Shown here: one piece after another, positions 33,123 through 41,570 of the stretch
Numbering within the stretch: the first letter of the stretch is position 1
Layout: each line of letters begins with the position of its first letter
Assembly (NCBI RefSeq): GCF_001518815.1
Contig: NZ_CP013987.1
Span: forward strand, 3,246,501 to 3,310,500
Origin: Pseudomonas oryzihabitans
GTDB lineage: Bacteria > Pseudomonadota > Gammaproteobacteria > Pseudomonadales > Pseudomonadaceae
Direction of reading: 5' to 3'
DNA length: 64,000 nt
Notes under the pieces: generated by a model
What the model saw: only the letters and a program-made list of their open reading frames with translations
Database searches by the model: none
Told to the model about the DNA's origin: nothing
Made by a program: the position numbers and the translations under genes

Positions 33123-34604
33123 ATGGTTCGCTACGACCACCTGTACATCGATGGCCACTGGGTTCGCCCGTTGCGCGGCGGCACCTTCGAGACCCTCGAT
33201 CCGGCCCTTGAGACTCCCCTTGCCCAGGTCGCCGCGGCGACCGCCGAGGATATCGACCTGGCTGTCCACGCGGCCCGTCGCGCCTTCGACGAAGGCCCCT
33301 GGCCGCGGCAGAGTGGCGCCGAACGGGCGACCGTGCTGCGCCGCATCGCCGCGATGATCCGCGAGCGCCAGCAGTCACTCGCCGAGCTGGAGGTGCGCGA
33401 CAATGGCAAGCCACTCCCCGAAGCCCTGTGGGACATCGGTGACGCCGCCGGCTGCTTCGATTTCTACGCCGACCAGGCCGAACGCCTGGACCGGGACCGC
33501 GAGCGAACCATCGCCTTGAGCGATGCGCGCTTCAGCGCCGTCGCCCGGCAAGAGCCCATCGGGGTGGCCGGCGCCATCATCCCCTGGAATTTCCCACTGC
33601 TGATGGCGGCCTGGAAAGTCGCTCCAGCCCTGGCCGCCGGCTGCACCCTGGTGCTCAAGCCGTCGGAGCTGACTCCGCTGACCGCCCTGGAACTGGCCGG
33701 CATCTGCGACCAGGCCGGATTGCCACCCGGGGTCCTCAACGTGGTCACCGGCCTGGGCGCGGACGCGGGCGCCCCGTTGGCCGAGCATCCGGCCGTCGAC
33801 AAGCTGGCCTTCACCGGCAGCGTGCCCACCGGCAGCCGGATCATGCAGGCTGCCGCGCGCGACATCAAAAACATCAGCCTGGAGCTGGGTGGCAAGTCGC
33901 CCTTCGTCATCTTCGCCGACGCCGAGCTCGACGCCGCCGTCGAATGGATCCTGTTCGGCATCTTCTGGAATCAGGGCGAAGTCTGCTCGGCCACCTCGCG
34001 TGTGCTGGTGCAGCGCGACCTCTATGAACCGCTGCTGGAACGCCTGGCGCAAGAGGCCCAGCGCATCACCGTGGGGCAGGGTCTGGAGGCGGGCGTGCTG
34101 CTCGGTCCGCTGGTGAGTCGCGGTCAGCACGAAAAGGTGCTCGCCGCCATCGCCCGCGGCCGCGAAGAAGGCGCTCGCCTGGTCACCGGCGGCGAGCGCC
34201 CGGCGCACCTGACCACCGGGTACTACGTGCAACCCACGGTCTTCGCCGACGTCGCCGAGGACAGCTGGATCTGGCGCGAGGAGATCTTCGGTCCGGTGGT
34301 CTGCGTGCGGCCCTTCGACGATGAAGCCGAGGCGGTACACAGCGCCAACGACTCCCGCTTCGGTCTTGCCGCCGCCGTGATGTCGCGCGACCTGGCCCGC
34401 TGCGAGCGGGTAGCCCGGGCCCTGCGCGCCGGTATCGTCTGGATCAACTGCTCGCAGCCAACCTTTACCGAGGCCCCCTGGGGCGGCTACAAACAGAGCG
34501 GCATCGGCCGCGAACTGGGGGAATGGGGCTTGCAGAACTACCTGGAAACCAAGCAGATCACCCGCTACGACAGCGACCAGCCCTGGGGCTGGTACATCAA
34601 GTAG
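33123..34604 (+). CDS. NAD(P)-dependent aldehyde dehydrogenase, probable 2-oxoglutarate semialdehyde dehydrogenase
   Basis: The 493-residue ALDH has GAIIPWNFPLLMAAWK, the general base Glu254 in LELGGKSP, and the nucleophile Cys288 in NQGEVCSATS. Its C-terminus (WGGYKQSGIGRELGEWGL, ending WGWYIK) looks like the betaine-aldehyde dehydrogenase subgroup. In this operon the needed step is 2-oxoglutarate semialdehyde to 2-oxoglutarate, which would complete hydroxyproline catabolism; I infer that role. The gene follows the oxidase by 13 bases with AGGA as ribosome site. A true betaine-aldehyde function is less likely because no choline genes are near. Confidence 0.87.
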   Translation: MVRYDHLYIDGHWVRPLRGGTFETLDPALETPLAQVAAATAEDIDLAVHAARRAFDEGPWPRQSGAERATVLRRIAAMIRERQQSLAELEVRDNGKPLPEALWDIGDAAGCFDFYADQAERLDRDRERTIALSDARFSAVARQEPIGVAGAIIPWNFPLLMAAWKVAPALAAGCTLVLKPSELTPLTALELAGICDQAGLPPGVLNVVTGLGADAGAPLAEHPAVDKLAFTGSVPTGSRIMQAAARDIKNISLELGGKSPFVIFADAELDAAVEWILFGIFWNQGEVCSATSRVLVQRDLYEPLLERLAQEAQRITVGQGLEAGVLLGPLVSRGQHEKVLAAIARGREEGARLVTGGERPAHLTTGYYVQPTVFADVAEDSWIWREEIFGPVVCVRPFDDEAEAVHSANDSRFGLAAAVMSRDLARCERVARALRAGIVWINCSQPTFTEAPWGGYKQSGIGRELGEWGLQNYLETKQITRYDSDQPWGWYIK

Positions 34605-34614
34605 GACAGCTACC

Positions 34615-35640
34615 ATGCGCTGGAAGAAAACGTTGCAGCTGGCCGACGTCCACTGCGAAGGCGAGATCGGCAAGGTCATCACCGGAGGCGTGTTGGACGT
34701 GCCCGGCCGGACCATGCTCGACAAGATGAATTACCTCAACGAGGTGGACGACAGCCTGAGGCGCCTGGTGACCCTGGAACCGCGCGGCTGCCTGCAGATG
34801 TCGGTCAATCTGCTGCTGCCGCCGACCCGCCCGGAAGCCCAGGCGGGGTTCATCGTGCTGCAGGCGGACAAGGCCCACCCGATGTCGGGCAGCAATTGCA
34901 TCTGCGTGGTCACCGCGCTGCTGGAACTGGGCATCCTGGCGATGCAGGAGCCACTGACCACGATCACGCTGGATACCCCGGCCGGGCTGGTGGTGGCCCA
35001 GGCCGAGTGTCGCGATGGCCGCTGCCTGAATGTCTCCCTGGACATGGTACCGGCCTTCGTCGAGGCCCTGGATCTGCAGGTGCCTACCGCTCAACATGGC
35101 ACCCTGACAGTGGACGTCGCCTTTGGCGGCGTCTATTACGCATTGATCGATGTCGACCAGGTGGGGCTGACCATCGCGCCGGAGCATGCCCGAGCCCTGG
35201 CCGAACTGGGCGTGGCGCTCAAAAGCGAGATTGGGCGGCAGGTCCGCGTCCAGCATCCGCTGCTGCCCAGCGTCAACGAGATCGCCTACGTGATGTTCCG
35301 CCACCGGCTGGACGCTCGCACCTACCAGACCTGCACCACCCTGCCACCCGGACGGGTGGATCGCTCGCCCTGTGGCACCGGCAGCTCCGCGAATCTGGCC
35401 ACCCTCGCGGCGCGCGGACTGGTCAAGGTAGGCGATCAGCTCACCTCACGCTCGACCATTGGGGGCGAATTCACCCTTGGTCTGCGCGGACTGACCGAGG
35501 TGGCCGGCCGGCCCGCGGTCCTGCCGCGGGTCACGGGGCGCGCCTGGCTGTATGGCCTGCAACAGCTGGGTATAGATCCCGATGACCCTCTTGCCGCCGG
35601 TTTCATGCTCAGTGACACCTGGGGCGCGGGCTTCGGCTAG
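34615..35640 (+). CDS. proline-racemase-family protein, probable hydroxyproline 2-epimerase (Ser/Cys type)
   Basis: The 341-residue protein has the proline racemase fold: VHCEGEIGKVITGGV near the start, the first catalytic motif at 90-95 and DRSPCGTG at 249-256. In proline racemase and classic 4-hydroxyproline epimerases both catalytic residues are Cys. Here the first is Ser91 (MSGSNC) and the second Cys253. Thr at that place marks trans-3-hydroxy-L-proline dehydratases; the Ser form is a separate, less studied group. Operon context favours epimerisation of trans-4-hydroxy-L-proline to cis-4-hydroxy-D-proline, substrate of the adjacent oxidase, but activity on 3-hydroxyproline is possible. 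Confidence 0.87.
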   Translation: MRWKKTLQLADVHCEGEIGKVITGGVLDVPGRTMLDKMNYLNEVDDSLRRLVTLEPRGCLQMSVNLLLPPTRPEAQAGFIVLQADKAHPMSGSNCICVVTALLELGILAMQEPLTTITLDTPAGLVVAQAECRDGRCLNVSLDMVPAFVEALDLQVPTAQHGTLTVDVAFGGVYYALIDVDQVGLTIAPEHARALAELGVALKSEIGRQVRVQHPLLPSVNEIAYVMFRHRLDARTYQTCTTLPPGRVDRSPCGTGSSANLATLAARGLVKVGDQLTSRSTIGGEFTLGLRGLTEVAGRPAVLPRVTGRAWLYGLQQLGIDPDDPLAAGFMLSDTWGAGFG

Positions 35641-35699
35641 CGCAGCAGGTGCGATGCTAGACTGGCCCTCCCCCACCTTTGAGCGTGAAGACCTTCTCG

Positions 35700-36407
35700 A
35701 TGGCCCCCAAAGACGCCGATCCCGCCGTTGCCGCCCGCCGTCACGGTGGCCGCTATATCTATGAGGAACTGCGCCGGCAGATCCTCACCCTGCAGCTCAA
35801 GCCGGGCATGCCGCTGGACGAGACCTCGCTAGCGACCCAGTTCGGGCTGTCACGCTCACCGGTACGCGACGCCCTGGCACGGCTGGCCAGCGAAGGACTG
35901 GTCACCATCCTGCCCAACCGCACCCTGCTGGTGACGCCTTTCGAGATCGAGGAATTTCCCAACTACGTGTCCGCGCTGGACCTGCTGCAGCGCGCCGTCA
36001 CGCGTCTGGCCGCCATTCGCCGTACGCCGGGCGAGCTGGAAGCGATCAAGCAGGCCGACGTACGTTACCTGGACGCGGTAGCCAGCGGTGACTTCCAGGC
36101 CATGTCCGAACTGAACAAGGCCTTCCACCTGGAGATCGCCCGTGCCGGCAAGAACGCCTACCTCACCGCCAGCTACGATCGCCTGCTGGGCGAGGGGCAG
36201 CGGCTACTGCACCTGCACTTCGACTACATCATGAACAGCGCAGGTTCCACCCGGCTCGGTCGCGACCATGACCGCATCGTCGCCGCCATCGAACGCCAGG
36301 ATGGCGACGAGGCCGAAGCGGCAGCCCACGAGCACACCATGTTGTTTCGCCAACGCTTCGTCAGCTTCCTAGAGCAGAATCTCCTGCGCAACATGGCGGT
36401 CGGCTAG
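35700..36407 (+). CDS. GntR/FadR-family transcriptional regulator
   Basis: The 235-residue protein has an N-terminal winged helix (YIYEELRRQILTLQLKPGMP, then LSRSPVRDALARLASEGLV) and a C-terminal all-helical FCD domain that binds carboxylate ligands through a metal. It is the last gene of the hydroxyproline-type operon, about 60 bases after the epimerase, so it is the likely ligand-responsive regulator of the cluster. ATG at 35700 is used; a TTG at 35679 would add seven residues. Its operator may be the palindrome at 27540-27555 (speculative). Confidence 0.9.
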   Translation: MAPKDADPAVAARRHGGRYIYEELRRQILTLQLKPGMPLDETSLATQFGLSRSPVRDALARLASEGLVTILPNRTLLVTPFEIEEFPNYVSALDLLQRAVTRLAAIRRTPGELEAIKQADVRYLDAVASGDFQAMSELNKAFHLEIARAGKNAYLTASYDRLLGEGQRLLHLHFDYIMNSAGSTRLGRDHDRIVAAIERQDGDEAEAAAHEHTMLFRQRFVSFLEQNLLRNMAVG

Positions 36408-36767
36408 CAACGATGCGCTGGGGTCCGAACCTTGCCAGGCAGGTCAGGCGGTTCATGACGGGCTCATGAAAAGCCCCATTTTAGAGCGGTTCGAGCATGC
36501 AGATTTCATCATCCGAAATATTCTGCAAAAAGAAATTCTGATTAGCGATCAATAATTTATTTGAAATACTTTAAGCTGGCCGCCCGCCGCTGTAGTCCCG
36601 TGGCGCCGAGGCTTGCTCGCCTCACCTCTCTTCCCGGCCTGTAGTTTTGCCGGGCGCGGTAGCCTGTCCGCCGTCTCTACCGCGTGCCCAATCTGTCCGC
36701 TTCTCAGACCCGTGCCCCTCTCCGAGGCTGAGCGCGTGGTTTGCCTATTCCTCAAGGAAACCCTCCA
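36408..36767. other. 360-base region between the GntR gene and the acyltransferase
   Basis: The left part has a weak terminator-like hairpin (GGGCT at 36460-36464 with AGCCC at 36472-36476, then CATTTTAG). The middle (about 36480-36570) is markedly AT-rich and is the best place for the acyltransferase promoter, although no clear hexamer pair was found. The right part has CGCGGTAG (36655-36662) paired with CTACCGCG (36677-36684), a possible leader hairpin. No gene was seen. Confidence 0.55.
36460..36484 (+). terminator. weak terminator after the GntR gene
   Basis: GGGCT (36460-36464) and AGCCC (36472-36476) form a 5-bp stem with a 7-base loop, followed by CATTTTAG. It is the only terminator candidate at the end of the catabolic operon. 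Confidence 0.35.
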
Positions 36768-37766
36768 ATGCTGATTCAGCTCAACTGGATCCGCGGCCTG
36801 GCGGCCGTTCTCATCGTTTTTCACCACATGACCGTGGGCAGCTACCAGACCACCGAACATCAGCAGATCGCCCTGAACCTGCTGTCGCTGGAAACCACCT
36901 GCATCTTCGTCGCCCTCTCCGGCTTCTTCTTTCGCTACAACCTGGGCAAGTACAGCTATCAGGTCTATCTGGGCAAGAAGCTGCAGAACGTCATCCTGCC
37001 CTATCTGCTGATCTCCATCCCCGCCGTGCTGCTCTACGTCTCCGGACTCAAGCAGGACCACGAGTGGATCGACATGAATGCCTTCCACGACTGGCCGCCC
37101 TTCGCCCAGACCGCCCTGCTACTGGCTACCGGCGCCCATCTGGGGCCACTGTGGTTCATTCCGGCCCTGACGCTGATTTTCCTGCTCGCGCCCGCGCTTG
37201 AATGGATCGTCAACCGTGGTCTCTTGCCCGCGGCGACCATGGTTGGCCTGGTCTATTTCCTCATTTCCGAACGCCCGGCCAATGACGCCGATCCGCTGCT
37301 GGCGGCACTGCACTTCCTGCCGATCTATCTGTGCGGCATGCTGGCCTGCGAACAACGCGAGCGCCTGCAACGGCCCCAGGCGCGCTACTGGCTGCTGGCG
37401 GCCCTGCTGCTGTTGAGCGGCGCCGCGGTGTTGAACAGCGCCTTCTATGGCCTGCAGAAACTGGCGCTGTGCTTCCTGCTCTTCGCCGTTTTCAGCCAGC
37501 AGATCCGGGTCCCGGGTCGAACCGAGAGCCGGATGGCCAAGGGCATGGCCCTGCTTGGTGCCTACAGCTTCGCCATCTACTTCCTGCATGGCTATCTCGC
37601 GGGTGCCTATCGCATGCTCGGACGGCTGCTGGGTGAGCAGAACTTCGCCCAATACCTGGGCACGCGCCTGTGCCTGACGCTGATCACCCTGCTTTGCTGT
37701 ATCGCGGCGGTCTGGGTGGTCAAGTATCTCACCCGGGAGCGCAGTCGCGCCCTGATCGGCGCCTGA
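36768..37766 (+). CDS. acyltransferase 3 family integral membrane protein
   Basis: The 332-residue polytopic protein starts LIQLNWIRGLAAVLIVFHH, the family signature in which Arg and His contribute to acyl transfer. About ten membrane helices follow, and the LGPLWFIPALTLIFLLAP region matches the conserved loop. Family members (OafA-like) transfer acetyl or other acyl groups to O-antigen, exopolysaccharides or other carbohydrates across the inner membrane. ATG at 36768 has AAGGA upstream and begins at the conserved helix. It is not linked to sugar genes here, so the acceptor is unknown. A LysR gene follows after 62 bases. Confidence 0.87.
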   Translation: MLIQLNWIRGLAAVLIVFHHMTVGSYQTTEHQQIALNLLSLETTCIFVALSGFFFRYNLGKYSYQVYLGKKLQNVILPYLLISIPAVLLYVSGLKQDHEWIDMNAFHDWPPFAQTALLLATGAHLGPLWFIPALTLIFLLAPALEWIVNRGLLPAATMVGLVYFLISERPANDADPLLAALHFLPIYLCGMLACEQRERLQRPQARYWLLAALLLLSGAAVLNSAFYGLQKLALCFLLFAVFSQQIRVPGRTESRMAKGMALLGAYSFAIYFLHGYLAGAYRMLGRLLGEQNFAQYLGTRLCLTLITLLCCIAAVWVVKYLTRERSRALIGA

Positions 37767-37828
37767 GGCCGGTCGCTGGCGCCCGTTAACGAGGCGCCTT
37801 ATGCTGTCCCGCATTTGCGGTGGCAGTC

Positions 37829-38749
37829 ATGAAGACGACGCGCAAGGCCCTGCTCGCCCAGGTCGGCGATTTCGAGATCCGCCTGTTGCGGCTGTTCAAG
37901 ACGGTGGTGGAATGCGGCAGTTTCACTGCCGCCGAAGGCCGGCTGGGCATCACCCGCTCGGCCATCAGCCTGCACATGAACGATCTGGAAAAGCGCCTGG
38001 GCATGCGCCTCTGTCAGCGCGGTCGCGCCGGTTTCTCGCTGACCGACGAAGGCCGCGAGGTGCTCAAGGCCAGCCAGTCGCTGTTCGCCGCCCTGGAAGG
38101 CTTTCGCAGCGAGGTCAACCAGCTGCACCAGCACCTGCGTGGCGAGCTGAACCTCGGCATCATCAACAACCTGGTCACCCAGCCGCGCATGCGCATCACC
38201 CATGCCCTGGCCGCCCTCAAGCGCGCTGCGCCCGACGTGATGGTCAACATCGGCATGACCCTGCCCAGCGAGATCGAGACCGGCGTGCTCGATGGCCATC
38301 TCCACCTGGGCGTGCTGCCGCTGATCAATGCCCTGGCCGGCCTGGAGTACCTGCCGCTCTACGAAGAGCGCGCCCTGCTCTACTGCAGCCGCAGCCATCC
38401 GCTGTTCGAGATGGCCGACGCGGCGCTGGACGAGGGCATCCTGGCGACCCAGGACGCGGTTGGCCCCAATCATCTACTCAATCAGGAAGGGCATGAGCGC
38501 CATGCCGCCCTGAATTGCACGGCGCGCGCCTCGGATCGCGAAGGCGTGGCCTTTCTCATCCTCACCGGTTGCTATATCGGCTATCTGCCCGATCACGTCG
38601 CCCAGCCCTGGGTGACTCAGGGTCAATTGCGCGCCCTCGACCCCGACCGCTTCCACTTCGACACCACCCTGGCCGCCGTCACCCGCAAGGGACGGCGGCC
38701 CAACCTGGTGTTGGAGCGCTTTCTCGAAGCCCTGGCGGAAACCGTCTAG
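37829..38749 (+). CDS. LysR-family transcriptional regulator
   Basis: The 306-residue regulator has a DNA-binding helix-turn-helix in RLFKTVVECGSFTAAEGRLGITRSAISLHMNDLEKRLG and an effector-binding domain from about residue 95. VNIGMTLPSEIETGVLDGHLHLGVL is the usual hinge-side segment. ATG at 37829 is chosen; a GTG three codons upstream is an alternative. It lies downstream of the acyltransferase and ends overlapping the convergent SDR gene by four bases. Its target is not evident; LysR proteins usually act on a divergent neighbour, and there is none here. Confidence 0.9.
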   Translation: MKTTRKALLAQVGDFEIRLLRLFKTVVECGSFTAAEGRLGITRSAISLHMNDLEKRLGMRLCQRGRAGFSLTDEGREVLKASQSLFAALEGFRSEVNQLHQHLRGELNLGIINNLVTQPRMRITHALAALKRAAPDVMVNIGMTLPSEIETGVLDGHLHLGVLPLINALAGLEYLPLYEERALLYCSRSHPLFEMADAALDEGILATQDAVGPNHLLNQEGHERHAALNCTARASDREGVAFLILTGCYIGYLPDHVAQPWVTQGQLRALDPDRFHFDTTLAAVTRKGRRPNLVLERFLEALAETV

Positions 38750-39474
38750 TTGGCGCTGCGGGTCGGACGGACGACGATCTCGTTGACGTCGACGTCGTCC
38801 GGCTGCTCGATGGCATAACGCACAGCTCGGCCAATGGCCGCGGGTTGCAGGGCGATGGCGCGATAGTCCTCCATCATCGCCCGTGCCGCGGGATCGGTGA
38901 TGGTGGACGCCAGCTCGCTTTCCACCACGCCCGGATGGATGCAGGTGACCCGCAGATCCTCACGTTCCTGCCGCAGTCCTTCGGAGATCGCCCGTACCGC
39001 ATGCTTGGTAGCACAGTAGACCGCTGCCGTGGGCACCACCGACAGGGCACCGATGGAGCCCAGGTTGATCACGTGGCCGGCCCCGCGGGTGGTGAATTCC
39101 GGCAGCACTGCGGCGATGCCGTTGAGCACGCCCTTGATGTTGACGTCGACCATCTGCATCCATTCTTCGGTCTTGAGGGACGCCATGGGCGACAGCGGCA
39201 TGATCCCGGCATTGTTGACGATGACGTCCACCCGCCCCCAGCGCTCCCGGGCGGCCTGCACGAAGGCAACCATGTCGGCGCCATCGGTGACGTCCAGCCG
39301 GCGGCAGGCGACCTCCCCGCCAGCCGCGTTGAGCTCGGCCGCCAGCGCCTCCAGCCTGTCGATACGGCGGGCGCCGAGCAGCAGCTTGCAGCCGGCAGCA
39401 CCCAATTCGCGAGCGATGCCCGCCCCTATGCCACTGGAAGCGCCGGTGATGAGTACGACCTTGTCGATAGCCAT
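38746..39474 (-). CDS. short-chain dehydrogenase/reductase (YdfG/clavulanate-dehydrogenase-like)
   Basis: A classical SDR of 242 residues with VVLITGASSGIGAGIARELG, DVIVNNAGIMPLSPM, catalytic Ser in INLGSIGAL and YCATKHAVRAISEGLRQE (Tyr-x3-Lys). The C-terminus DVDVNEIVVRPTRS is typical of the serine/3-hydroxy-acid dehydrogenase group. It is divergent from the LysR gene at 39640 across a 165-base gap, the classic arrangement for a LysR regulator and its target. The substrate is unknown. Confidence 0.9.
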   Translation of the reverse strand: MAIDKVVLITGASSGIGAGIARELGAAGCKLLLGARRIDRLEALAAELNAAGGEVACRRLDVTDGADMVAFVQAARERWGRVDVIVNNAGIMPLSPMASLKTEEWMQMVDVNIKGVLNGIAAVLPEFTTRGAGHVINLGSIGALSVVPTAAVYCATKHAVRAISEGLRQEREDLRVTCIHPGVVESELASTITDPAARAMMEDYRAIALQPAAIGRAVRYAIEQPDDVDVNEIVVRPTRSAN

Positions 39475-39639
39475 GAATGAGTCCTCGTGGATGACTTCAG
39501 GGTGTTCACTGGTATAGCCACGCCCCGCTCACTCTCGGATTACGGAAGCGGGGCGTCCAGGCTTGCCAACACCTTAGCGACCGCGCATTGTCGTGATAAG
39601 CCGCCGCCCCTTGACTGCCTTGGTTAGCCGGACTTACCA

Positions 39640-40542
39640 ATGGAAACGGACCTGAATCTCCTCAAGGTTTTTATCGCCGTGGCAACGGCGGACAACTTTC
39701 GCGTGGCGGCAGACCGCCTGGGCGTCAGTCGCTCCGCAGTAAGCCAGGCCATCCGCCGTCTGGAAGACGAACTGGGCAGCTCCCTGGTGCAACGCACCAC
39801 TCGCAGCGTGCGCCTGACCGAAGCCGGCGAACGCCTGCAGCGCCAGATCGCGGGGCCTCTGGCGGGTCTGCTCGGCGCCCTGGAAGACGCCAGCCACGCG
39901 GGGCCACCGCGCGGATTGTTGCGGGTTGCGGTTACGTCCATCGCCGAACGCTTTCTCGACGGCCCCCTACTGGCCGACTTCGTCGCGGCCTATCCCGAGG
40001 TGACGCTGGATATCACGGTCACCGACGAGGAATTCGATATCGTCGCCCGTGGCTTCGATGCCGGCGTGCGCCTGGGCGAGGTGATCGAACAGGACATGAT
40101 TGCCATCCCGGTAACCGGCGCGCAGCGTGAGGTGGCGGTGGCGACACCGGCCTATTTCGCCCGCCACGGCCGCCCTCGGCATCCGCGTGAGCTGTCGGAC
40201 CACCGCTGCATCGGCTGGCGCCCGGCGCCGGAGGTGGCGCCCTGGCGCTGGGAGTTCAGCGAGAACGGTAGAGCCTTCGACGTGGCCGTTTCGCCCCGGA
40301 TCACCACTAATGACATGCTGCTGATGGTGCGCACGGCCCTTGCCAGTGGCGGCATCACCTTCGGCATGGAGGACACCTTCCGGCCCTATCTGGACCGTGG
40401 CGAACTGGAGCAGGTGCTGGAGGATTACCTACCGCCCTTCGCTGGCTTCTATCTCTACTACCCGAGTCGCCACAACCTGGCGCCAAAGTTGCGGGCGCTG
40501 GTGGAGCATGTGCGGGGGTATCGGGAGGAGCACGAGGGGTAG
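39640..40542 (+). CDS. LysR-family transcriptional regulator, divergent from an SDR gene
   Basis: The 300-residue regulator starts METDLNLLKVFIAVATADNFRVAADRLGVSRSAVSQAIRRLEDELG, a standard LysR helix-turn-helix. The effector domain contains FLDGPLLADFVAAYPEVTLDI and ADDLxx-like GFDAGVRLGEVIEQDM. This subgroup (AaeR/DsdC-like by layout) often activates a divergent oxidoreductase gene. The neighbouring SDR at 38746-39474 is therefore the likely target, and the 165-base gap should hold the T-N11-A operator. A palindromic dispersed repeat follows the gene. Confidence 0.92.
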   Translation: METDLNLLKVFIAVATADNFRVAADRLGVSRSAVSQAIRRLEDELGSSLVQRTTRSVRLTEAGERLQRQIAGPLAGLLGALEDASHAGPPRGLLRVAVTSIAERFLDGPLLADFVAAYPEVTLDITVTDEEFDIVARGFDAGVRLGEVIEQDMIAIPVTGAQREVAVATPAYFARHGRPRHPRELSDHRCIGWRPAPEVAPWRWEFSENGRAFDVAVSPRITTNDMLLMVRTALASGGITFGMEDTFRPYLDRGELEQVLEDYLPPFAGFYLYYPSRHNLAPKLRALVEHVRGYREEHEG

Positions 40543-40567
40543 CGAGGTATCGGCGGCCCTTACCCCG

Positions 40568-40588
40568 TCTCTCTCCCGGTGGGAGAGG
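40568..40588 (+). terminator. GC-rich hairpin after the LysR gene
   Basis: CTCTCCC (40571-40577) pairs with GGGAGAG (40581-40587) around GGT. This CTCTCCC-GGGAGAG unit is a common intergenic word in Pseudomonas and may work as a terminator or a REP-like element. No T tract follows. Confidence 0.45.
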
Positions 40589-40606
40589 GGGCACCCGCCT
40601 GATCCC

Positions 40607-40744
40607 GTGTAGGGTGGAAAACGGCGCAGCCTTTTCCACTTGGCACGAAGGCAGGCCCTGTTGGGCTTCGGCGATGGAACCGCCTCAATCCAACCTACAG
40701 GACGCGTAGGCTGGATTGAGCGCAGCGAAGCCCAACGTCACTCG
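40607..40744. repeat. compound dispersed repeat, copy 1
   Basis: Two palindromic blocks occur together. Block A: GTGGAAAA (40614-40621) and TTTTCCAC (40632-40639) around CGGCGCAGCC. Block B: TCAATCCAACCTAC (40685-40698) and GTAGGCTGGATTGA (40706-40719), one mismatch, then GCGCAGCGAAGCCCAACGT. The same two blocks recur in the same order at 51989-52186. The elements lie between genes and look like a mobile or folding repeat of this genome. Confidence 0.75.
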
Positions 40745-40751
40745 CCAGCGA

Positions 40752-41570
40752 TCAGCTTCCCAGGATCCACCGATCGATGGCCTGGGCCAGGCCGTCTTCC
40801 TGGTTGCTGGCGGTGACCTGATCGGCCTCCTCCCGCACCGCAGCCGCGGCCTGACCCATGGCGATGGCCAGGCCCGCCTGGCGGAACATGGGCACATCGT
40901 TGCTGCCATCACCGATGGCCGCTGTCCGCGCCACGGGTACGCCCGCGGCCTGGGCCAGCTCGATGAGGGCATCGCCCTTGTTGGCCTTGGGGTGGGTGAT
41001 GTCCAGGTAGTAAAGCTGGGAACGCAGCACCGTGGCGCCCTCCCCCAGCCGCTCGCCCAGTTCACCCTCCAGGGCTTCGAGGCCCGCATGGTCGCTACCA
41101 GCGGCAACGATCTTGTCGACCCGATCCAAGTAGGGTTCGAAGGAGTCCACCACGGTCGGCCCATATCCCAGCGCCCGGGTCTCACGCGGGACGTAGGCGC
41201 CCTGCCCGTCACGCGTCAGCCAGAGGTCATCGGCGAACAGCCAGACCTCGAAGGCTTCACGGTCCAGGCGCTCCAGTACCTGGCGGGTCACGGCTTCGGC
41301 CAGGCGATGGGCACGGATCAGGGTGCCGTCCGCCTCCACCAGATTGCCACCGTTGAAGCCGGCCACCGCCTGGTGGATTCCCAACTGCCGTACCAGCGGC
41401 AGCAGTGCTCGCGGCGGACGACTGCTGACCAGGGTAATGGCCTTGCCAGCCGCCTGCAGCCGCTTGACGGCAGCCATCACCGCCTCGCTCAGGCTCTTGT
41501 CGTCACGCACCAGGGTGCCGTCGATATCCGACACCAGCAGATCAATGGGGATCAGGTCAGCGGATGCCAT
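40752..41570 (-). CDS. HAD superfamily Cof-type phosphatase
   Basis: The 272-residue enzyme has HAD motif I DLLVSDIDGTLV (nucleophile Asp), motif II LVSSRPP, Lys in the KANKGDAL region and motif IV AAIGDGSNDVPMF, with a C2B-type cap between. Cof/YbiV-like enzymes dephosphorylate sugar phosphates and related metabolites. It is the last gene of the pentose-phosphate operon and overlaps the zwf 3' end by 19 bases, so it is probably co-translated. It may remove phosphate from pathway intermediates or repair side-products; it does not resemble 6-phosphogluconolactonase. Confidence 0.9.
   Translation of the reverse strand: MASADLIPIDLLVSDIDGTLVRDDKSLSEAVMAAVKRLQAAGKAITLVSSRPPRALLPLVRQLGIHQAVAGFNGGNLVEADGTLIRAHRLAEAVTRQVLERLDREAFEVWLFADDLWLTRDGQGAYVPRETRALGYGPTVVDSFEPYLDRVDKIVAAGSDHAGLEALEGELGERLGEGATVLRSQLYYLDITHPKANKGDALIELAQAAGVPVARTAAIGDGSNDVPMFRQAGLAIAMGQAAAAVREEADQVTASNQEDGLAQAIDRWILGS

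Noticed and set aside
31798-33123. Plus-strand open frame of 441 codons starting near the oxidase
   Set aside because: It overlaps the FAD oxidase in another register and has Arg/Gly/Pro-rich shadow composition; the oxidase frame has a clear FAD motif.
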